Assembly (NCBI GenBank): GCA_021372355.1
Contig: JAJFUQ010000156.1
Coordinates: forward strand, 1 to 48,908
Source: Nocardiaceae bacterium
Lineage (GTDB): Bacteria > Actinomycetota > Actinomycetes > Mycobacteriales > Mycobacteriaceae
DNA length: 48,908 bases
Direction of reading: 5' to 3'
This document shows positions 25,196-32,670 of this stretch, piece after piece. Within the stretch, counting starts at the first letter, position 1. Each line of letters starts with the position of its first letter. The position numbers and the translations under genes are program-made. Below the pieces are notes generated by a model. The model saw only the letters and a list, made by a program, of their open reading frames with translations. It had not been told where the DNA came from and did not search any database.

Positions 25196-26692
25196 GTGGA
25201 CCGGCGTCAGTTCCTGGGTTTGAGTGCAGCTGCGGTGGTGACGGGGCTGCTCCCCGGCTGCTCGAAAGACACGCCTTCAGGTCCACGAATCGGGTCCAAC
25301 TCGCAGATCGTCGCGGACTACGAACGCAAGCGCCGCGCCGCCAACGCCGCCGTTGCCGAGGTTAAGTTGCGCGCCGCCGCGACCGACGTCGACCTCGGGG
25401 GCGGCGTCATCAACACCTGGACCTACAACGGCGGCTTGCCGGGACCACTGATCCGCGTCCGGAAGGGCGACGTCATTCGGGCGACCATCCAGAACGACCT
25501 CCCCGCCGACACCGCCATCCACTGGCACGGCATCGGGCTCCGCAATGACATGGACGGGGTACCAGGTCTGACGCAGGAGCCGATCAAGCCGGGTTCGAGC
25601 TTCACCTACGAGTTCGCGGTCCCCGACTCCGGCACGCACTGGTTCCACCCGCACCTGGGTACCCAGCTCGAACGCGGGCTCTACGCGCCGCTCATCGTCG
25701 ATGACCCCGCAGAGAAGGCCGACTACGACATCGACACCATCGTCATCTTCGACGATTGGCTCAAGGGCGACCCCGATGCGACGCTCGCGGGGCTGAAGAA
25801 GAACGGCATGGGCGGCATGGACATGCCGGGAATGGACCACGGCTCGATGGTCATGCCGCAGTCCGACGTTCTCGACGGCGATGCTGCCGATGTCACTAGT
25901 TACCAGGGTCTACTTGCGAACGGCCGCTTCCCCACCGCACCCGTTGTCGTGGGCTGTCGTGAAGGCCAGCGCGTTCGTCTGCGCATCATCAACGCCGCCG
26001 CCGACACGGCGTTCCGGGTGGGAATTCCAGGGCAGAAGATGACCGTCACCCACACGGACGGATTCGCGGTCCAGCCCGTCGAGGGCGATGCAGTACTGCT
26101 GGGTCAGGGCGAGCGAATCGACGCGATTGTGACGGTCAAGGGCGTGACCCGCGTGATCGGAGTCGGCGAAGGACGAGGTCTGTTCGCCCAGCTCATCCTC
26201 TATCCGGAGGGCGCACAGGCCAGCCAGGACGTTCCGGCGATGGCCCAGTCGGTCGAGAAGGCGAACCCCTTACGTCTGCCGGATTTCGTTGCCGCCGAAT
26301 CAGTCCGACTCGCATCCAAGTCGCCGGACGTGACCCACGACCTCGTACTGGGTGGGCCCGGATCGAACTACGAGTGGACGATAAACGGGATCGCGTTCGA
26401 CCACGCCAAGCCACTCGAAGGCGCACTCGACATCAAGCCGGGTCAGCGTGTACGGCTCAACTACCGGAACGACTCCACGATGTTCCACCCGATGCACCTG
26501 CACGGGCACACCTTCCAGGTGGTCAACAACGGAAAGCCCGGCGCCCGGAAAGACACTGCGATCGTGCTGCCGAAGCAGACCCTCACCGTCGATTTCGACG
26601 CAACCAACCCGGGCCAATGGGTCACGCACTGCCACAACGTCTATCACGGGGAATCCGGCATGATGTCGGTGCTGTCGTACGTGGAGTCGTGA
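25196..26692 (+). CDS. Tat-exported lipoprotein multicopper oxidase (MmcO-like)
   Basis: A 498-residue three-cupredoxin-domain oxidase. N-terminus MDRRQFLGL is a twin-arginine signal and LLPGC (C22) a lipobox, so the protein is exported folded and lipid-anchored. Copper motifs: HWHGIGL, HWFHPHLGTQ, HPMHLHGHTFQV and THCHNVYHGESGMM (H-C-H, type 1/3 ligands, with axial-type Met). A Met-rich loop (about 200-220, GMGGMDMPGMDHGSMVMP) is typical of cuprous oxidases such as CueO and MmcO. The probable role is Cu(I) oxidation and copper tolerance at the envelope. The GTG at 25196 is preferred to that at 25190, because AAGGGG then has proper spacing and the first GTG overlaps it. Confidence 0.92.
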   Translation: MDRRQFLGLSAAAVVTGLLPGCSKDTPSGPRIGSNSQIVADYERKRRAANAAVAEVKLRAAATDVDLGGGVINTWTYNGGLPGPLIRVRKGDVIRATIQNDLPADTAIHWHGIGLRNDMDGVPGLTQEPIKPGSSFTYEFAVPDSGTHWFHPHLGTQLERGLYAPLIVDDPAEKADYDIDTIVIFDDWLKGDPDATLAGLKKNGMGGMDMPGMDHGSMVMPQSDVLDGDAADVTSYQGLLANGRFPTAPVVVGCREGQRVRLRIINAAADTAFRVGIPGQKMTVTHTDGFAVQPVEGDAVLLGQGERIDAIVTVKGVTRVIGVGEGRGLFAQLILYPEGAQASQDVPAMAQSVEKANPLRLPDFVAAESVRLASKSPDVTHDLVLGGPGSNYEWTINGIAFDHAKPLEGALDIKPGQRVRLNYRNDSTMFHPMHLHGHTFQVVNNGKPGARKDTAIVLPKQTLTVDFDATNPGQWVTHCHNVYHGESGMMSVLSYVES

Positions 26693-26727
26693 CTCCGCTG
26701 TCCTGGCAGATACACTGACGACCGCCC

Positions 26728-26803
26728 GCCCCCGTAGCTCAGGGGATAGAGCAACCCTCTCCTAAAGGGTAGGTCGGACGTTCGAATCGTCTCGGGGGCA
26801 CCA
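26728..26803 (+). tRNA. tRNA-Arg (anticodon CCT)
   Basis: A 76-nt gene with encoded CCA (26801-26803). Acceptor stem GCCCCCG/CGGGGGC, D-arm GCTC/GAGC, anticodon stem ACCCT/AGGGT with loop CTCCTAA, giving CCT at 26761-26763 (decodes AGG), and T-arm GGACG-TTCGAAT-CGTCT. All four stems pair, with one G-T. It is followed at once by a terminator. Confidence 0.97.
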
Positions 26804-26806
26804 TCG

Positions 26807-26837
26807 ACAAGATCCGGTCCCGGTGGCCGGGTCTTGT
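26807..26837 (+). terminator. Intrinsic terminator after tRNA-Arg
   Basis: An 11-bp stem (26807-26817 with 26827-26837, one G-T pair), 9-nt loop, followed by TTTCTTTT to 26844. Confidence 0.88.
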
Positions 26838-26861
26838 TTCTTTTCAGAGATAAATCGACCC

Positions 26862-27218
26862 GTGCGAAAAATAATCGTCTTCTCGATGATTTCGCTTGAT
26901 GGCGTCTTACAAGCACCGGGCGGACACGACGAGGACACCTCTGGAGATTTTCGCCATGGCGGGTGGACCGCACCGTATTCCGACGAAGTTTTCGACGCCG
27001 CGATAGCTGCGGAACTGAAGCCCGCGAATTACCTGCTCCAAGCGCTGCTTGCCCATGATTTGGTCGATGAACTTCGGCTCTAAATCTACCCGCTGACGCT
27101 CGGTTCGAGAAAGAAATTGCTTGCCGAGGGCACGATTCCAGCGGCGACAAAACTCGTCGTCAGTACGCCAACGCCAAGCGCGGTCATTCTCGCCAATGAC
27201 AGCGCGCGGCCGACGTAG
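26862..27218 (+). pseudogene. RibD/DHFR-like reductase pseudogene with internal deletion and stop
   Basis: The frame starts at GTG 26862 with RKIIVFSMISLDGVLQAPGG, typical of small RibD C-terminal/dihydrofolate-reductase-like proteins. After GGWTAPYSDEVFDAA...ELKPANYLL it jumps directly to QALLAHDLVDELRL, which in intact relatives lies some 70-80 residues later. The missing part includes the GRKT nucleotide-binding region. A TAA at 27081-27083 then interrupts the frame; it continues as IYPLTLGSRKKLLAEGTIPA and ends at 27216-27218, without the usual ANY-x-RAG tail. In-frame deletion plus nonsense mutation make it non-functional. It sits 58 nt after a tRNA gene, a usual place for integrated DNA. 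Confidence 0.85.
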
Positions 27219-27259
27219 AAACGGGAGATGTCGGACCCTAGGATGCGTATGGTGGCCGC

Positions 27260-27427
27260 ATGAGCAGCACTGACGGCGAAGATCCGCGGGCCAGATTCCG
27301 GATCCTCCCTCCCCCGGTCGAGACCGACGACCTGGTGACCGAGGCGGCAGTCGAGCCGGTCCCTGGCGAGATCGCGAACGGTCAGCAGCGCGCGCATCTA
27401 CGACTGGTGACCGAAGCCGGGGGCTAG
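27260..27427 (+). CDS. 55-aa acidic hypothetical protein
   Basis: A short frame from ATG 27260 to TAG 27427, beginning MSSTDGEDPRARFRILPPPV. It is acidic and proline-containing, with no predicted helix or membrane segment, and no family is recognised. A TAGGAT hexamer lies about 20 nt upstream and GGTGG just before the start, modest support only. It overlaps the convergent 71-aa gene by 4 nt, a junction style seen repeatedly in this window. Confidence 0.4.
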   Translation: MSSTDGEDPRARFRILPPPVETDDLVTEAAVEPVPGEIANGQQRAHLRLVTEAGG

Positions 27428-27639
27428 ACGCCGAACCGGTCGCCCAGTCGGTGCCGGTACACCACAAGCGCTGCCAGCTCGTGACGGGCCAGGCTGATGT
27501 GATTGCGGACCACCACGGTGCGCGGGCGCGCTTCCAACGTGGCAAGGATGATCCGAAGACTTCCGATCTCGACGTCCAACTCGTCGGCGAGCTGCCGGGC
27601 TTGTGCACTGTCGGCACTGTCCGGCTGGGCTCGTCTCAC
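27424..27639 (-). CDS. 71-aa helical protein, paralogue 1 of a pair
   Basis: A protein of unknown family. With the GTG start at 27639 it is 71 residues long and aligns without gaps, start to end, with the product of 29178-29393: 31 of 71 residues identical by hand count. Shared blocks are LA-ELD-EI--LRI-L at about 17-31 and RH-LA plus R-RL-DRFG near the C-terminus. It is Leu/Glu/Arg-rich and probably a helical hairpin. A longer frame is open upstream to 27702, but only this start matches the paralogue. TAGCTT lies shortly before both starts and no ribosome site is visible, so both may be leaderless. Encoded on the minus strand near the porin gene. Confidence 0.7.
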   Translation of the reverse strand: MRRAQPDSADSAQARQLADELDVEIGSLRIILATLEARPRTVVVRNHISLARHELAALVVYRHRLGDRFGV

Positions 27640-27707
27640 GACGTTGAAAGCTAGGTCGTGAAGGTTAACGCGACCGAAGTCGATCTCTGACGGTTCCGTC
27701 ACACACG

Positions 27708-27744
27708 CGGATCGGCGGACGGCCCGAGGCCAACCGCCGATCCG
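27708..27744 (-). terminator. Stem-loop between the 20-aa peptide gene and the 71-aa gene
   Basis: A perfect 11-bp stem (27708-27718 with 27734-27744) around a 15-nt loop, 23 nt downstream of the peptide gene. No T-run follows, so it may be an attenuator or an mRNA-stabilising element rather than a full terminator. Confidence 0.55.
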
Positions 27745-27767
27745 AGGAAGTTCAATTCAGCGCGTGC

Positions 27768-27830
27768 TTAGCTGCCGCCCGTTCCGGTGAAAAGGCCCAG
27801 CAGCGTCGTGATAAGGGTCAGGATGTTCAT
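27768..27830 (-). CDS. 20-aa hydrophobic peptide
   Basis: ATG 27830 to TAA 27768 encodes MNILTLITTLLGLFTGTGGS. AGGAG is positioned 4 nt before the ATG on the minus strand, in GGAGGAGAACG, stronger than for most genes here, which is the main evidence for translation. A hairpin follows the stop. The peptide has a hydrophobic run of 14 residues and a Gly/Thr/Ser end. It resembles short membrane-active or pore-forming peptides in composition only; a leader peptide or a small regulatory membrane peptide are alternatives. It lies upstream of, and divergent from, the porin gene. Confidence 0.55.
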   Translation of the reverse strand: MNILTLITTLLGLFTGTGGS

Positions 27831-28405
27831 CGTTCTCCTCCATATTTGGCAACGCCTTACCGAATATCGAATTCGGGCCGCACATTAATTTGCCGGCGAC
27901 AGGGCATTTCTACAGGCCCGATCGAGGTCTAGGGAAGAGGCCGGGTCAAAAATTTGGCGTGTCGATACGGTAGTGCAATATCGTCCACGTTCTATGCTGC
28001 CAATTTGAGACCTTTGCGCGGACCGGATGGGCTGCCGCCGCTGCCGCATGTACGGTCGGCAGCAGCACCTCGGACCTGCGGCTTCAGCCCGAAGAATAAC
28101 GATTCCATACATCGCGTTTTAACCGAATTACACGCGTGTCGTTCATCCACCGTTCACATATACCCCAGGTCGGTCGCACTCGTGTCACGACTACGGATCA
28201 GGTGCGAATCGCATCTTCTCAGCAGGGTTACCGGACTTTAAGAATTACTCCGCGACGACCACTGGTCCACATACCCACAGCAGAAATCGCCGAAACGCCA
28301 CTTCCGGAAATCCCCCGACAATTCGGGAAATGGCGGAGAGACACCAAAGATAACGGATTCAGCACACTGGATCGCCAATGGCGACCAGTAACCGAAAGGC
28401 TTGAC
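27831..28405. other. 575-nt non-coding region upstream of the porin gene
   Basis: Between the divergent 20-aa peptide gene and the porin. It is richer in A and T than the surroundings. The frame of the porin is open upstream to 28136, but that part has no signal-peptide or porin character. No confident promoter or riboswitch was recognised; a long 5' leader for the porin mRNA is possible. Confidence 0.5.
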
Positions 28406-29128
28406 ATGAAGATCCGCAAGGCGACTGGGCTCGCAGCCTTCGCCGGCGCAATGTCCGTCATGATGACCATCGGCACCGGAACCTCGGGCGCCGTCCCTGT
28501 TACGTCCCCAGACCGCGCCATCGACGTTCCGATCTCGGGTGGCTGCATCGCGCACATCGCCCTAGTGGGCCAAGTTTACACCAGCATCATCCCACTCTCG
28601 GGCAACCCATTCAGCCGCGAAGTGTTCGCGACCGAGCACGCAATCGTGAAGCTGGACTGCAAGGGCAAACCTCCGAACTACGTCGTCGAGGTCGGCTACC
28701 AGATCGCTTCGAACTTCGACATTTCCGACGGTTTGAACCTTGGTGTAACCCCGCAGTTCGCCCAACAGCGGAACGTTCTCTGCATCAACGGGGCAACCAC
28801 GATTCCTCAGGGGGCTGCCACCTGCCCCACCGCGCAGGTCAGAACCGGATCCAACACCACCACCATCTCCTTCCCCGTCCAACAGAAGTTCAAGCAGGGC
28901 CCGATCGTCGAAGCGGCCATTCAGAAGCGTGAATGGAAGAAGGACGACACCAAGTCGCCGGTCAAGTACCCGCCGGCCGGAGCAGCGATCAACGTCCACA
29001 ACTGGCACCTGGTACTTAACAACGCGGTTGGCGAAATCAAGATGCGGGGCTACGTCAAGCTGATTTCCTCGTCCAGCGACACCGACGACATCAATGTCAC
29101 TTACGGTCTGCCAGTGTCCCTGCGCTGA
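28406..29128 (+). CDS. MspA-family outer-membrane porin, cysteine-containing
   Basis: A 240-residue secreted protein; signal peptide about 1-29 (AAFAGAMSVMMTIGTGTSGA). The mature part follows the MspA pattern: FSREVFATEHAIVKL (MspA LTREWFHSGRA region), VEVGYQIASNFDISDGLNLGVTPQ (LGYQIGFPWSLGVGINFSYTTP region) and the C-terminus GYVKLISSSSDTDDINVTYG matching ARLIASTGDSVTTYGEP. MspA proteins form octameric channels for small hydrophilic solutes across the mycomembrane. Unusually, it has four Cys (47, 85, 126, 140) where MspA has none, and a Lys-rich segment KREWKKDDTKSPVK (174-187). The ATG at 28406 has AAAGG upstream. A bidirectional terminator follows. The assignment rests on distributed similarity, so function is likely but divergent. 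Confidence 0.78.
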   Translation: MKIRKATGLAAFAGAMSVMMTIGTGTSGAVPVTSPDRAIDVPISGGCIAHIALVGQVYTSIIPLSGNPFSREVFATEHAIVKLDCKGKPPNYVVEVGYQIASNFDISDGLNLGVTPQFAQQRNVLCINGATTIPQGAATCPTAQVRTGSNTTTISFPVQQKFKQGPIVEAAIQKREWKKDDTKSPVKYPPAGAAINVHNWHLVLNNAVGEIKMRGYVKLISSSSDTDDINVTYGLPVSLR

Positions 29129-29141
29129 CCCTGAAGGACGT

Positions 29142-29169
29142 GCCGGGTTGGGCGATTGCCCAACCCGGC
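29142..29169. terminator. Bidirectional terminator between the porin and the 71-aa gene
   Basis: A perfect 12-bp stem (29142-29153 with 29158-29169), GATT loop, followed by TTTCACGTTTA on the plus strand. It lies between convergent genes and can serve both. Confidence 0.85.
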
Positions 29170-29177
29170 TTTCACGT

Positions 29178-29393
29178 TTAGATCCCGAACCGGTCCTGCA
29201 GCCGAAAGCGAAGCATCTGTGTTGTGGCCAGGTCATGCCGGACGGCATTGATCCGGCGCTTCAATCGCGGCGTCAGTTCATTCGCGGATAGCACATCCAG
29301 CAGGATGCGCAGGTCGGCGATCTCGCCGTCGAGTTCGGCCGCGAGCTCCACTGCCTGCTCCAGGTCAGTTTGGTCCCCCGCGTTCTCGCCCAT
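29178..29393 (-). CDS. 71-aa helical protein, paralogue 2 of a pair
   Basis: ATG start at 29393; 71 residues, MGENAGDQTDLEQAVELAAE at the start and LRFRLQDRFGI at the end. It aligns over its full length without gaps with the product of 27424-27639 (31 of 71 identical). Predicted two or three amphipathic helices; no membrane segment, no cysteine, no recognised domain. TAGCTT ends 6 nt before the ATG with no ribosome site, as expected for a leaderless transcript. The two paralogues lie on either side of the MspA-like porin, both on the opposite strand. Function unknown. Confidence 0.75.
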   Translation of the reverse strand: MGENAGDQTDLEQAVELAAELDGEIADLRILLDVLSANELTPRLKRRINAVRHDLATTQMLRFRLQDRFGI

Positions 29394-29500
29394 GAGTGCA
29401 AGCTAAATGCGCGCCGTTGAACCCGCTCGCCACCCGAGCGTCCCGTCATCTGATGTTCAACTAGCCGTCGTGAATTCAGACGACAAGATCTGAACGAGAA

Positions 29501-29722
29501 TCAGCCCGTGGCCGCGGCGTCCTGCCAGTTGTGATCGTGAAGCAGAACTTCGACACGGCGCTCAACGAACAAGGGTACGAAGTCACGCACCTTCGCGTTT
29601 GCGAAGCCGTCGTGCGCCTGCGATACGAGAGTTGCGATCTGATCGCGTCCGATCGCCGAGTACTTGGCGGTGAGCCGTTCGACGAGATGATCGAGAGAAC
29701 GGCGTTCTTCGTTGGACACCAT
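29501..29722 (-). CDS. Three-helix-bundle dimerisation-domain protein
   Basis: A 73-residue protein. The pattern RLTAKYSAIGRDQIATLVSQ followed by AHDGFANAKVRDFVPLFVERR and ending EVLLHDHN fits the small actinobacterial proteins described as having a three-helix-bundle dimerisation domain (x-V-RDFVP-LVER core). No enzymatic motif. Such proteins are widespread and without known function. ATG start at 29722; monocistronic, 107 nt upstream of the 71-aa gene on the same strand. Confidence 0.65.
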   Translation of the reverse strand: MVSNEERRSLDHLVERLTAKYSAIGRDQIATLVSQAHDGFANAKVRDFVPLFVERRVEVLLHDHNWQDAAATG

Positions 29723-29832
29723 GACCGAAAATTACTCCCGCGCGGGGCCACCCGCGACCCGATCAACGAGTCCGTTATGGAGGGTTGAGCCCACGCCCGG
29801 CGAGTCGTACGAAACGCCCGAGGCGCTCTTAT

Positions 29833-30024
29833 CTATGAAGCTCGGTTCAGCTGCCGAGTGGCTCCGATTGCTTCCATCACCACGAGATCGGTGACATCAC
29901 ATGGCCGGTTCACATGCCTGAATCGGGCAAGCTCGTGCGGCAGGCCCGCTCGAGCCGCCCACGTGGCGGTAGCTCCACCACCACACTGAGGACACTCCTC
30001 CCGCGTCACACGGTCGCTGCTCAT
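29833..30024 (-). CDS. 63-aa protein with a CPQC motif
   Basis: Starts at ATG 30024, with AAGGAG 5 nt upstream (a second ATG at 30027 is too close to it). The product opens MSSDRVTREECPQCGGGATA, with one C-x2-C pair and a third Cys at RPCDVT, then a helical end VVMEAIGATRQLN. A partial zinc-ribbon-like site is possible, but one knuckle alone cannot make a full C4 site without dimerisation. No family recognised. Confidence 0.5.
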   Translation of the reverse strand: MSSDRVTREECPQCGGGATATWAARAGLPHELARFRHVNRPCDVTDLVVMEAIGATRQLNRAS

Positions 30025-30241
30025 CATGACTCCTTGATACCCGTCGGCCGCGAAGGCCAACCTCTTTGACTGGGTTATCGCTCAGCGAACCTGTGATCAT
30101 TACTGGTCAGGACCGTTTGTCATACGAACGCAGCACGCGTTAACGCTAAATTCACTGGCCACCGTCCTCCGGCTTCGCCACACTTGCTGACGCCATCACG
30201 GACAGAATCCGCTTGGCAAGTAACCCTTTAGGAGCCAGCAA

Positions 30242-31438
30242 ATGAATGCGCCACGAATTCCGTACCCCGGAGTGGCATGCTTTGCGTCACTGATCGACGA
30301 CACCACGCTCGACCAGGCCGCGAACCTCGCACGCCTGCCGTTCATCCATCCGTACATCGCCCTCATGCCGGACGCGCACACCGGTAAGGGCAGCGCCGTC
30401 GGTACCGTCATCCCCACCATCGGGGCGGTCATCCCCGCGGCGGTCGGGGTGGACATCGGCTGCGGCATGGTCGCCGCGGCGACAGTCTTCACGAAGGACG
30501 ACCTCGCCGGCCGCGACCTCACTCAACTGCGCGCCTCGATCGAATCGTCGATTCCGCTGTCGCCCGGTAACTACAACAAGCGGTTCGACCGCTTTCCGTT
30601 CACCGCGGCGCGTATCGACGAACTGCAGGCACAGGCGGATCGCGACGGGGTCGACCTGTCGCACTCACCGAAGTGGCGGGAGCAGCTGGGGTCGCTCGGG
30701 GGCGGAAACCACTTCATCGAACTGTGCATCGACCAGACCGATCAGGTGTGGATGTTCCTGCACTCGGGGTCGCGTGGGGTCGGAAACAAGATCGCGCAGA
30801 AGCACATCGGCATCGCCCAGCGGCTGTGCAAGATGTGGCACATCGATCTCCCCGACCGCGACCTTGCGTACCTCGCGGAAGGGACTCCCGAGTTCAGTCG
30901 CTATCTCACTGAACTCCGGTGGGCGCAGAAGTTCGCACTGCTGAACCGTGCCGAGATGATGGACCGCTTTGCGCGCAGCCTTGCGCACTTCATGGGTCGC
31001 GACCCGGAGGACATCGCGACCATCGAGACCGAGCGGATCAACACGCACCACAACTACACAGTGAAGGAGCGTCATGCCGGGCGCGACGTCTGGCTGACGC
31101 GAAAGGGTGCGATCGACGCGAGCGTCGGCACGCGTGGGCTCATCCCGGGATCGATGGGTACGCGCAGCTACATCGTGACGGGTAAGGGAAACCCGGCTGG
31201 ACTGAACTCCGCTCCACACGGTGCGGGACGGCAGTACTCCCGGACGAAGGCCCGCCAACTGTTCACTGTCGACGACCTCGCGGCGGCGATGACCGGTATC
31301 ACCTATCGGCACGGCGAACAGTGGGTCGATGAGATCCCGGCGGCCTACAAGCCGATCGATCAGGTGATGGCGGATGCGGCTGACCTCGTCGAGATCACGC
31401 ACGAGTTGCGCCAGGTTCTGAACGTGAAGGGCGTCTAG
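30242..31438 (+). CDS. rtcB: RtcB-family RNA ligase
   Basis: A 398-residue RtcB, the 3'-phosphate/2',3'-cyclic-phosphate RNA ligase that uses GTP and Mn2+ for RNA repair. Metal and active-site motifs present: MPDAHTGKG, GVDIGCGM (D71, C74), LGGGNHFIEL, FLHSGSRGVG, THHNY and the guanylylated His in SAPHGAGR (H326). Close to the usual 400-residue length and without missing residues, so it should be active. GGAG precedes the ATG. No archease, RtcA, RtcR or toxin gene is adjacent, so it is a solitary repair gene next to a tRNA-linked accessory stretch. Confidence 0.93.
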   Translation: MNAPRIPYPGVACFASLIDDTTLDQAANLARLPFIHPYIALMPDAHTGKGSAVGTVIPTIGAVIPAAVGVDIGCGMVAAATVFTKDDLAGRDLTQLRASIESSIPLSPGNYNKRFDRFPFTAARIDELQAQADRDGVDLSHSPKWREQLGSLGGGNHFIELCIDQTDQVWMFLHSGSRGVGNKIAQKHIGIAQRLCKMWHIDLPDRDLAYLAEGTPEFSRYLTELRWAQKFALLNRAEMMDRFARSLAHFMGRDPEDIATIETERINTHHNYTVKERHAGRDVWLTRKGAIDASVGTRGLIPGSMGTRSYIVTGKGNPAGLNSAPHGAGRQYSRTKARQLFTVDDLAAAMTGITYRHGEQWVDEIPAAYKPIDQVMADAADLVEITHELRQVLNVKGV

Positions 31439-31626
31439 CCCCTCCCTCACAAGTGAAGACGCGGTACTCGTGGCGCGGAGTGCGACTGGCTCGCAAAACG
31501 CGCGCGGTCGCGGTGGTCCCTCTTGCGCGTCCGCCGTCGGGCCATCCGGCGGTGGACGCGCCCTTGGTTCAGCACGACAAGCTCGCACCCTTCGACGGCG
31601 AACAAGGTCACGTTATTGAAGTTACG

Positions 31627-31643
31627 TAACAGTCCTTCTGTTA
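31627..31643. promoter_or_regulatory. TAACAG-N5-CTGTTA palindrome upstream of the SHOCT/fluoride operon
   Basis: A perfect 6-5-6 inverted repeat about 75 nt before the SHOCT gene, in the 279-nt gap after rtcB. Its core AACAGTCCTTCTGTT matches the lipase-upstream palindrome AACAGTCCCACTGTT at 13 of 15 positions. A GTTACGTAAC palindrome overlaps its left side (31621-31630). Confidence 0.4.
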
Positions 31644-31717
31644 AGCATGGGAACTTCGCATCAAACCCGCATGCCGGCTACCACCTGCATGTTGATCAAC
31701 AGTGCAAAACTCTGAAT

Positions 31718-31936
31718 ATGCAAGCACTGCGTGCCGGACACGGCTTCTATCTGCTCGGCGGGATCCTGCACGTCATCGTGCTCATCGCCGTCGCGGTAGC
31801 CATCTATTTCATCGTTCGCCGCTGGCCGGCGCGGTCCGGGGTGAGGCAGCTCCGGGAATCCTTCGCCCGCGGTGAGATCGACGAGGACACCTACCGTGCA
31901 CGTCTCGCTGTTCTACGCGAGACCGCCCGGTACTGA
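31718..31936 (+). CDS. 72-aa membrane protein with SHOCT domain
   Basis: One transmembrane helix (about 10-33, YLLGGILHVIVLIAVAVAIYFIV), a basic linker RRWPARSG, then a SHOCT module (LRESFARGEIDEDTYRARLAVL). SHOCT domains are short C-terminal oligomerisation or interaction modules of unknown chemistry. The ATG at 31718 has no clear ribosome site. It ends 3 nt before the first fluoride-channel gene, so it is the first gene of that operon. Confidence 0.78.
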   Translation: MQALRAGHGFYLLGGILHVIVLIAVAVAIYFIVRRWPARSGVRQLRESFARGEIDEDTYRARLAVLRETARY

Positions 31937-31939
31937 CGA

Positions 31940-32332
31940 GTGCGCGGCCAAGCCCCGGTCGTCGCCGTCGTGAGCCTCGGCGGCCTGATCGGCGCTCTGC
32001 TGAGGTATGGCATCGGCACCGCCTGGACGAGCGGATTTCCCTGGGCCACAATGACGATCAACGCCGTCGGCTGCGGCGCGATGGGCGCGCTGATCGTTCT
32101 CGTGACGGAGGTCTGGCCCTCGCAGAAACTCCTCCGGCCCTTCCTCGGAACGGGCGTTCTCGGCGGATTCACGACGTTCTCGACCTACGCGAGCGACGGC
32201 ATCGCGATGCTTGATCGCGGGCAGTTCGTCCCGGGCGTGCTGTATCTGATGGTGACGCCCCTCATCGCGCTCACGGCGGTCTTCGCCGCGTTCACCTTCA
32301 CCACGCGTCTCGTCGAGAGGAGAGTCCGATGA
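31940..32332 (+). CDS. crcB: Fluoride ion transporter CrcB/Fluc, subunit 1
   Basis: A 130-residue four-helix Fluc protein. Family motifs: [12 protein letters not shown] at the N-terminus, [11 protein letters not shown] (pore Asn) and [15 protein letters not shown] (central Na+ site and Phe box). Fluc works as a dual-topology dimer that exports toxic fluoride. GTG start at 31940; its stop overlaps the DUF190 start (ATGA). A second, shorter Fluc gene two positions later suggests a heterodimer in which each gene has fixed orientation. Confidence 0.93.
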   Translation: MRGQAPVVAVVSLGGLIGALLRYGIGTAWTSGFPWATMTINAVGCGAMGALIVLVTEVWPSQKLLRPFLGTGVLGGFTTFSTYASDGIAMLDRGQFVPGVLYLMVTPLIALTAVFAAFTFTTRLVERRVR

Positions 32333-32670
32333 CCCGGCTCAGCGGCCAGGCAGTTCGACTCACGGTCTACATCGGTGAAAGCGACACCTATCACCACAAG
32401 CCGCTCTACACCGAGATCGTGCATCGGGCACACGCTGCCGGCCTCGCGGGGGCGAGTGTCTTCCGCGGAATCGAAGGATTCGGCGCGTCGTCCCTCGTCC
32501 ACACGACCCGCATTCTGTCGCTGAGCGAGGACCTGCCGGTCGCGATCGTGATCATCGACAGCGACGAACGCATTCGCGGATTCCTCCCGCAGCTCGATGA
32601 GCTCGTCACCGAAGGGCTCGTCACGCTCGACAATGTCGAAGTGTTCCGATACTCCGGCCGAACGAAGTGA
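32329..32670 (+). CDS. DUF190 domain protein of the fluoride operon
   Basis: A 113-residue cytoplasmic protein with the DUF190 pattern: [43 protein letters not shown], then [20 protein letters not shown] (quoted in parts only as landmarks at about 10-50 and 75-95). The fold is ferredoxin-like/PII-like, often encoded with Fluc channels, and may sense or gate. It lies between the two crcB genes with 4-nt overlaps on both sides. Confidence 0.9.
   Translation: MTRLSGQAVRLTVYIGESDTYHHKPLYTEIVHRAHAAGLAGASVFRGIEGFGASSLVHTTRILSLSEDLPVAIVIIDSDERIRGFLPQLDELVTEGLVTLDNVEVFRYSGRTK

Noticed and set aside
26728..26803. Attachment-site duplication of the tRNA-Arg 3' end
   Set aside because: I looked for a second copy of the T-arm and acceptor sequence up to about 31.7 kb and found none, and there is no integrase gene.
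31649..31717. 22-codon frame just before the SHOCT gene
   Set aside because: No ribosome site and no character beyond chance. A leader peptide cannot be excluded, but nothing supports it.
31439..31717. Fluoride riboswitch before the crcB operon
   Set aside because: The conserved GGCGATGG-type start and downstream pairing of the crcB motif were not found by eye. A covariance-model search would be decisive.
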